Shown here in pieces: positions 15,311-21,241 of a DNA stretch of 37,038 bases. Both the position numbers and the translations under genes were made by a program. The first letter of the stretch is position 1. Each line of letters starts with the position of its first letter. Source of the stretch: Lachnoclostridium sp. (GTDB lineage: Bacteria > Bacteroidota > Bacteroidia > Bacteroidales > Muribaculaceae); the NCBI GenBank assembly GCA_023667185.1, contig JAMPAP010000006.1, positions 1 to 37,038 of the forward strand. The letters are read 5' to 3'. Below the pieces are notes generated by a model, which did not search any database, had not been told where the DNA came from, and worked only from the letters and a program-made list of their open reading frames with translations.

Positions 15311-18300
15311 TTACAGGGTCAGTTTTAGGTTTCCTACCGAAGATGTTGCGGAGAGAATTGAGCTTCTTTTTATATACAAAGCCCACGCCCGTCTGGGTCA
15401 CTTCGCCCTCGAGGATACTCTCGTAACCTGTGTGACGGAATATGCGGATATACATCGAGCCGGGCTTGTTGAGCATATATTCGATTGAGATGTCGTTGAT
15501 GAGGTTTTGCGACAGGTTCTCGTCAGCATCAGCGTCAGTGGAATAGTTTCCGCCGACGATGATCTTCACGCGGTCGTTGAAGAGTGATTTTGACACGCGG
15601 TAGCTGTAACTTGTGGTAGTGGAAGTGTTACCCTCATATGTGCGGTCATACTGGTCAACGCCGAAGGAGATATCTACACCCTTGATATTATTGGCGGCCC
15701 AGGAGTTGAGCTGCGATGTGAGGAACGAGTACAGAGCGTTGCCCGACAGGTTAGCAGTAGCCTTGGTCCCGGCACCGGAGTAGACGTTGTAAAGTAGCAG
15801 GTTCATAGCCTGGTTGGCGCGTTGCTCGGGTGACATCGAGGCCAGCTCGTTTTCTACGGTTATGTCATCGTCAGTCGACAGGTCAAAGGCTACATTCATA
15901 TTTTCGAGCGAACCGGTTACTGAAAGCCCAATGTCAAAGTAGACAAGGCGGGAGTTCTGACCCTCCTGTGTGACGTTGGCTCTCACCTGATCCACGGCGT
16001 GAACATTCAGCAGCGGATTCATCACATTACCATTGAAAGCCACGTATGAGCCCTCCTCGAAGTTAAACAGCTTTTCTGACAGGATAGGGGGCATGCTGTA
16101 GCGCACATAGCCTTTATTGATATTCAGTCGTCCGGTAAGACGCTGTCCGTTAAGACCTGACATCGTATAGTCGAGATCGCCCTGGGCTTCGATCTGTGCG
16201 CGGTTTTTACCATCAGTAGAGAGATCGACACCTATTACCGTGCCTTCCTGAATATGAAGTTCGGCGTCGAGATTCAGCATCATGCCGGTGTTGGCAATAG
16301 TATCAGCATCGTTAACCTGAGATGTGTCAGAGAACTGGACAAATTTCACCATGTCGCTGTTGCTGCGATTGGTTATAGCGGAGGTGGCTTCGGGGACTAT
16401 GTAGGTGACATTTGTCCCTGCGAGCAGGCTGACATCAGCGTTGACCAGAAGCCGCTCCATGTCGCCTTTGACTGAGGCATCAAGGTCAAGGAATGCTTTA
16501 CCGTATACGTCAGCGCCGTGAGGACGGGTAGATTTTACAACCTGGAAGTTGCGGGCATCGAGCGAGAGATCGATACCGATATCAGAAATGTGGCGGAGAT
16601 CCACAATACCGTTTACCCGGAGCGGATTTTCATTGCAGCCGGTGATGGTAAAATCGCTGAACCGCACGATATTGCTGTCAACCGGTATCTTGTCCTCCGA
16701 GAAGGTGAACGTAGTCCCGAGCATATCCACTTTCACGGCCGTGGAGTCAAAGTCAAGGTAGCCGTTAAACTGAGGAGCGGCTGCATCGCCGGTAATCTTC
16801 ATGTTGCCGTTAAGCATACCAGAGAGTTTTGCCATGCCGGGGGGAAGGAATGGATTTACGACCTTGAGCGGGAACTTTATCATCGAGAAGTCGAGCAGGA
16901 AAGGGCTGCTTGCCGTAGAGTCGTTGATGGCACCGCGGGCCGTAATGGTTTTCACGGAATCCACCATAAGGGCAATGTCGGCATTTACGGTACCACCGGG
17001 AGTGTTTGAAAGGTTCACGTCAAGGTCAAACGTTCCTACTCGTTCGCGACCATAGATGAAATCCTGAAGCCCTACGGTGCCTTTGCCGGTGAGGACGGAT
17101 TTGTCCCAGTTGAATTTCAAGTCGGCAGAGAGGTTACCCTTCATAGGAGGAGCGAATGGTGAGATTGAGAGCCAGTCCTGAATCCTGATTTTGTCAAGTT
17201 GGAGCACGATATCTTCTGCCGCGGCAGAGTCAGCTCCCTCTACATGGTCAGTGAAAAGTTTCAGATAGCTCTTGTCATTTTCAAGTACGAGGTTAGCGTC
17301 AATATGTTGGGTAGCGAAGTTGTAGCTGAGGAAGTTGTCGCGGTTGAGTGTCCACTGCTTGTAGGCGATGGTGGGATTGTAAGGCACGAATTTCACTACA
17401 ATCGAGCTATCCTGAAACTCGGCGCCGAGGCCTATAACAAAACCTTTGACATCCTTGATGTTTCGCTGGCGCAGGAATAGCGATAAGCGGTTTGAGGCTA
17501 CGAAACCGTTGACGTTGACGTGGGCGAAGTCGTCCATTGTGCCGGGGCGGTTGTTGATGCTCACGGTGTAGGCAAGGAAGCGGCCATGCTGCATAGCGTC
17601 AAGGTTGATTGTGTCAATCTTGGTAGAGCCTGTCGTAAGGCGGGTCAGTTCGGCATTAAACCGCAGCAGCGAGTCGTTGTGTAATCCTGCGGTGAGGGAG
17701 TTGAATCCGATATCTGAGCTACTCTTCAGGTAGGATGCCGCGATATTATTGGTGCCCATCGTAAGGATCATGTCGATAAACGGAAGAGCCTTGGATATGG
17801 AGTCAACGTCAATGGCGCGAGCCTGTAGCTGATGATTAACAACCTCGGAAGTCGCGGTAAGTTTTTTGACGAAATCCATCAGACCTGAAGTGGAAAAAAG
17901 TTTCAGGTTAAGGTCGCCATTATTGAGCGATGCATCGAGCAGAGAATCCTCCGAAAGAAGATTCAGCTTAATCTGGGGCGTTGTCAGGTCAATGTTGTCA
18001 AGGCTCCAGGCGAGGTTGCTGATGGAGGCATCAGCATCAATAAAGCCTGACTTCACGCCATATCGGCCTGCTGATTTCAGGGTAAGAGAACCGGCATTGA
18101 GGGTGGGGGAGAGGTGAAGCTTCTGGAGATCGAGGCGGCCTACGTCACCGTCAAGATCGTAAGTAATCGTATCATTGAGGATTGACGCTGTGAAGTCAGC
18201 ATCAATATCCGCATCGGGGTTGTTGCTGCGGAGATTGCCGTGAGCGCTGCCATCGGCCAGGGAGAGATTTAATGTAATGTTTGACAATATTTCGTCGTTG

Positions 18301-20033
18301 AATGAGAGCCGGGTCACATCAGCATCAGCAGTGATCTTTGTTTTTGCTGACAGCGGGTCATAACCCTTGCCATCTACATCAAGGGCTGCGGTGACGTCAC
18401 CTATGCCCAGTGAAGGCATGAAAGCTCCTACCGGGAAATCTTCAGTCTTAAGTGATGCGCTGTATGACTCCGATCTTCCCACCCACTTTCCGGCAAGAGC
18501 CACGCGACCATTTCCTGTCGTCACGGCCATGCGCCCATCTACGCGCCCCGGATTGTAGTCCACATTACCTTTGATATTCATCGCAGGGATATGGATAGCA
18601 GAGTCAAGATTCAAAATGCTTGAAAAGCGGGGAGTCAACCGGCCGGTATGGCCATCGAGACTGAGGTTTCCGCTAATGTTGTTGAAGTCCATCACGTTGG
18701 CAATTTCGCCTGAGGTTTTCAGCGATACCACGTGAGGCATATCAAGCGAGAAATTTCGGATATCAATAAATCCTGTTGTACCGGCGATGTCTGACGATAT
18801 TGTCACCGGATTAAGGCCTGCGAGCATCTTCGACATCAGCGGGAAAGCGATCACGGCATCCGCCGGGCTCAGCAGACCGTCAACTTTCAACATAAGAGGC
18901 AGATCAGGATTCCTGGCGAGATCGCCCATCCCCATCTCGGCGTTGAGCTTCAATGAGGAGCGCTGTGTATCAATATTAAAATCGCGGGCTCGCATCAAAG
19001 CCGAGTCCATCTCAAAAACACCGTTGGCAATTAGAGCCAGGCCGCATCGCTCGGTAGCTGAAAGATTCCTTAGAGGAACGGTGATAGAAGTGCCGCGGTT
19101 GTAGAATGAATCAACCTCGATTTTGACGTCATTGACCTGAAGATAGTTCATGTCAAGCCCCGGAGTCGGCATGGCACCGCGCACGGCATAAGTAGCTTCG
19201 TTAGCCATAAGTGAAAGTCGGTCGGCCGTTATGGTCCAGAAGTTGCCGGATGTTGCTGTGGAGTCAGTGACGGCAGTGGAAGTAGTTTCAGCCGTTGACG
19301 GTGGGAGCAGATAAGTAGCTGTCACGCTATCGACATCGAGCGAATGGGCGTGAATACGATAGTTGGCCATATCTACTGTACCATCCTTCAGCTCGGCCAT
19401 ACCTACGTAGCAACCGAGAGAATCAATCGTAGGAAGCATCTCCATACGGTAGTTCACCCGTGAAAGCGTGATATCATCGGCATGAATAAACAGTGGTGAC
19501 GAAGCCGTAGTATCAGTCTTCGCAGTCGTTGTGTCAGGAAGCATGCGCAGATACACGTCAGCCCCGTCAACCGAGGCCCGAGTAATAAGTATCTTGCCCT
19601 TTGATAATTGAAGGTCGGCGCCCGAAATTATCGCCTTTTGGATCTTGGCGCGAAGCATCATCACAGAGTCGCGGTTGCCCATCCCGTAGGAAGCATCAGT
19701 GAGCTCAGCGCCGTCGACATCGATAATACCACGAAATAGCGGTTTCATCTTCACGTCAACGGCAAGAGTCCCTGCTGTAAGCATCGTGTCGCCCGAAGCT
19801 TCGAGTATCTCCACATCCTTCACCTCAAGATTGAGCGGAAATTTCAGTCGCAGATAGCCCACGGAGACCTTCATCCCGGTAGACCCCTCCACTTTGTCGA
19901 CGGCGATTTTCCGTGCCATGTCCTGCACGGCCGGGATATAAAGCAGGATCGGAATGATGATCACTAATCCGACGATCACTCCTAAGACCCATGCGCTGAT
20001 TTTCAGCACCTTTATGATAATATTGCGATTCAC
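15300..20033 (-). CDS. TamB-like translocation/assembly module protein (DUF490 C-terminus)
   Basis: The 1577-residue protein has one N-terminal membrane anchor (about residues 10-32) followed by a long repetitive beta-rich periplasmic stretch, as in AsmA/TamB bridge proteins. The C-terminal DUF490-type region contains GLNGQRLTGRLNINKGYVRY, YVAFNGNVMNPLLNVHAVDQ and NLLLYNVYSGAG, and then a VDISFGVDQYDR stretch ahead of YRVSKSLFNDRVKIIVGGNY. TamB spans the periplasm and works with a TamA-type barrel. The start is GTG at 20033. The gene comes first in the operon and overlaps tamA by 11 nt. I see no full-consensus promoter in 20034-20168. Confidence 0.87.
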   Translation of the reverse strand: MNRNIIIKVLKISAWVLGVIVGLVIIIPILLYIPAVQDMARKIAVDKVEGSTGMKVSVGYLRLKFPLNLEVKDVEILEASGDTMLTAGTLAVDVKMKPLFRGIIDVDGAELTDASYGMGNRDSVMMLRAKIQKAIISGADLQLSKGKILITRASVDGADVYLRMLPDTTTAKTDTTASSPLFIHADDITLSRVNYRMEMLPTIDSLGCYVGMAELKDGTVDMANYRIHAHSLDVDSVTATYLLPPSTAETTSTAVTDSTATSGNFWTITADRLSLMANEATYAVRGAMPTPGLDMNYLQVNDVKIEVDSFYNRGTSITVPLRNLSATERCGLALIANGVFEMDSALMRARDFNIDTQRSSLKLNAEMGMGDLARNPDLPLMLKVDGLLSPADAVIAFPLMSKMLAGLNPVTISSDIAGTTGFIDIRNFSLDMPHVVSLKTSGEIANVMDFNNISGNLSLDGHTGRLTPRFSSILNLDSAIHIPAMNIKGNVDYNPGRVDGRMAVTTGNGRVALAGKWVGRSESYSASLKTEDFPVGAFMPSLGIGDVTAALDVDGKGYDPLSAKTKITADADVTRLSFNDEILSNITLNLSLADGSAHGNLRSNNPDADIDADFTASILNDTITYDLDGDVGRLDLQKLHLSPTLNAGSLTLKSAGRYGVKSGFIDADASISNLAWSLDNIDLTTPQIKLNLLSEDSLLDASLNNGDLNLKLFSTSGLMDFVKKLTATSEVVNHQLQARAIDVDSISKALPFIDMILTMGTNNIAASYLKSSSDIGFNSLTAGLHNDSLLRFNAELTRLTTGSTKIDTINLDAMQHGRFLAYTVSINNRPGTMDDFAHVNVNGFVASNRLSLFLRQRNIKDVKGFVIGLGAEFQDSSIVVKFVPYNPTIAYKQWTLNRDNFLSYNFATQHIDANLVLENDKSYLKLFTDHVEGADSAAAEDIVLQLDKIRIQDWLSISPFAPPMKGNLSADLKFNWDKSVLTGKGTVGLQDFIYGRERVGTFDLDVNLSNTPGGTVNADIALMVDSVKTITARGAINDSTASSPFLLDFSMIKFPLKVVNPFLPPGMAKLSGMLNGNMKITGDAAAPQFNGYLDFDSTAVKVDMLGTTFTFSEDKIPVDSNIVRFSDFTITGCNENPLRVNGIVDLRHISDIGIDLSLDARNFQVVKSTRPHGADVYGKAFLDLDASVKGDMERLLVNADVSLLAGTNVTYIVPEATSAITNRSNSDMVKFVQFSDTSQVNDADTIANTGMMLNLDAELHIQEGTVIGVDLSTDGKNRAQIEAQGDLDYTMSGLNGQRLTGRLNINKGYVRYSMPPILSEKLFNFEEGSYVAFNGNVMNPLLNVHAVDQVRANVTQEGQNSRLVYFDIGLSVTGSLENMNVAFDLSTDDDITVENELASMSPEQRANQAMNLLLYNVYSGAGTKATANLSGNALYSFLTSQLNSWAANNIKGVDISFGVDQYDRTYEGNTSTTTSYSYRVSKSLFNDRVKIIVGGNYSTDADADENLSQNLINDISIEYMLNKPGSMYIRIFRHTGYESILEGEVTQTGVGFVYKKKLNSLRNIFGRKPKTDPVNEK

Positions 20034-20168
20034 CGATCCAATAGTTTTAACGTGAGATACTATTTAAACCATAAAATTAGTGAAAATGTTGACAAAAATT
20101 AAAAAATATTTCACGAATATATTAAAATCCCTTTAATAATTGGATCGAGGTTGTCGCAGACCTAATTG

Positions 20169-20615
20169 TCAAAGCCGGGAGTTAGTTATGCGCGATCGCT
20201 CTGTCTGCTCGAGCTGGCGTTCGGCCTGTCGTCGTTGCTGCCGTGTCAACCCGACGTTGGGGTTTATCGTAAATTTACAACCGTTTTTCACAAAGTCCAC
20301 ACCCTCTACAAGTGTCATGCCGAGGTTGGCCACATAAATCGTCTTTGGCCGATTGGTGATCTTCTGCTGCTTGCGCTGTGCAGCGCGTTGGCGAGCCTTG
20401 CTTGAACGTTCAATGGCCGTCAAGATCTCCGATGAAATGTATCGGAAGATGGATTGCACCATCTGATCCTCCTTTGATGTGTCTGGCATAACGCCATCGG
20501 TCATTAGGCTGTCGGCCAATGAGATGAGACGTTCGGCCATCTCGGCATTGAATGATGTGTTGATTTTCTCGATAATGCTTTTGCGGAACTTCCGCGATAC
20601 TGCTAACTGTTTCAT
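20169..20615 (-). CDS. Uncharacterised 148-residue basic protein
   Basis: I do not recognise this family. The protein is largely helical by appearance, with no signal peptide or membrane segment. The N-terminal half (MKQLAVSRKFRKSIIEKIN, then MAERLISLADSLMTDG and MVQSIFRYISSEILTAIERS) looks like a compact helical domain. A basic linker follows (SSKARQRAAQRKQQKITNRP), then a short beta-like stretch IYVANLGMTLVEGVDFVKNG and a charged helix LTRQQRRQAERQLEQTERSR. The two basic stretches suggest nucleic-acid or ribosome contact, which is speculation. ATG 20615 and ATG 20621 are both possible starts. It stands alone, 135 nt before tamB on the same strand, and starts 70 bp from the inverted-repeat element. 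Confidence 0.65.
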   Translation of the reverse strand: MKQLAVSRKFRKSIIEKINTSFNAEMAERLISLADSLMTDGVMPDTSKEDQMVQSIFRYISSEILTAIERSSKARQRAAQRKQQKITNRPKTIYVANLGMTLVEGVDFVKNGCKFTINPNVGLTRQQRRQAERQLEQTERSRITNSRL

Positions 20616-20634
20616 AATCATAATTATTTTTCAG

Positions 20635-20642
20635 CAAAAATA
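20635..20642 (-). promoter_or_regulatory. Possible -7 box for the uncharacterised gene
   Basis: On the minus strand TATTTTTG matches TAnnTTTG, 13-19 nt upstream of the two possible starts. No matching -33 box is seen. Confidence 0.4.
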
Positions 20643-20684
20643 CACGAAAGCATTACGCAGTAGTGACCATAATGGCAAAAAGTA

Positions 20685-20786
20685 GTTTTTAGTTTTTAGT
20701 TTTTAGTTTTTAGTTTTTAGTTTTTAGTTGTTAGTTTTTAGATTTTAGATTTTAGATTTTAGTTTTTAGTTGTTAGTCGTTAGTCG
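20685..20786. repeat. Left heptad tandem array
   Basis: Fourteen exact-length 7-bp units occupy 20685-20782, plus GTCG. In order they are six GTTTTTA, GTTGTTA, GTTTTTA, three GATTTTA, GTTTTTA, GTTGTTA and GTCGTTA. The unit changes only at positions 2-4. Confidence 0.92.
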
Positions 20787-21060
20787 AAAGAGGTCCGGAG
20801 GGCCGATGTTGTCAGTCATCGCCTTAGCGCTTTGCTTTAGCAAAGAAACCCCACGTTTACGTGGGGCCATGACTATCTCTCTGATACTGAGGCTCGGAGA
20901 GCCGATGTTGTAGTAACGGCTTTTTCGCTACCACAACATCGCCTCTCCGAGGCTCAAGTGGTTGATTATCAGCCTACCCCACATAAATGTGGGGTTTCTT
21001 TGCTAAAGCAAAGCGCTAAGGCGATGACTGACAATCTCGGCGCTCCGCGCCTCTTTCGAC
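20787..21060. repeat. Hairpin core of the inverted-repeat element
   Basis: It contains four copies of a 5-bp stem with a GGA loop (A1-A4; the right-hand two on the minus strand). It also holds two copies each of CGC-CTTA-GCG (B), CTTTGC-TTTA-GCAAAG (C) and CCCCAC(G/A)-TTTA-(C/T)GTGGGG (D), written outside-to-inside for each arm. Each A copy is followed by GATGTTGT or a near-identical variant (GAGATTGT in A4). Confidence 0.88.
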
Positions 21061-21165
21061 TAACAACTAACGACTAACAACTAACGACTAACAACTAACG
21101 ACTAACAACTAAAAACTAACAACTAACAACTAAAAACTAACAACTAAAAACTAACAACTAACAAC
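21061..21165. repeat. Right heptad tandem array (mirror of the left array)
   Basis: Fifteen 7-bp units are visible, all TAACAAC, TAACGAC or TAAAAAC. The first seven alternate TAACAAC and TAACGAC. These are the reverse complements of GTTGTTA, GTCGTTA and GTTTTTA found in the left array. Confidence 0.92.
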
Positions 21166-21203
21166 TGATATTAGTATAATTAATGTTTAATTAACGCGGG
21201 TGG

Positions 21204-21235
21204 TTTGGGGTTGACGCGAAAATTTCTTAACTTTG
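21204..21235 (+). promoter_or_regulatory. Consensus Bacteroidetes promoter for uvrA
   Basis: TTTG (21204-21207), 20 nt, then TAACTTTG (21228-21235) is an exact consensus match. The ATG at 21242 is only 6 nt after the -7 box, so the mRNA is predicted to be leaderless or nearly so. The promoter lies outside the inverted-repeat element, 38 bp to its right. Confidence 0.82.
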
Positions 21236-21241
21236 CAAGTT

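Larger units (their letters stand above)
20685..21165. repeat. 481-bp nested inverted-repeat element with mirrored heptad arrays and hairpin clusters
   Basis: This fills most of the 620-bp gap between the uncharacterised gene and uvrA. Order: 14 heptads (20685-20782); hairpin A1 (20792-20804); hairpins B1, C1, D1 (20820-20866); a short unique stretch; hairpin A2 (20891-20903); a central imperfect 15-bp hairpin with a GCTTTTT loop (20904-20940). Then, in mirror order, A3 (20941-20953), a short unique stretch, D2, C2 and B2 (20977-21023), A4 (21039-21051) and 15 heptads (21061-21165). The arms share a perfect 46-bp inverted repeat (20809-20854 against 20989-21034). No gene lies inside and no flanking duplication is visible. 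I cannot assign it to a named element class; REP/BIME-like elements are the nearest concept. Confidence 0.88.

Noticed and set aside
20685-21165. CRISPR array reading of the repeated region
   Set aside because: The unit is 7 bp with no spacers, and the longer repeats are inverted, not direct. No cas genes are nearby.
20685-21165. Insertion sequence or transposon carrying its own transposase
   Set aside because: No open frame of useful length lies inside, the heptads contain stops in all frames and no target duplication is visible at 20684/21166.
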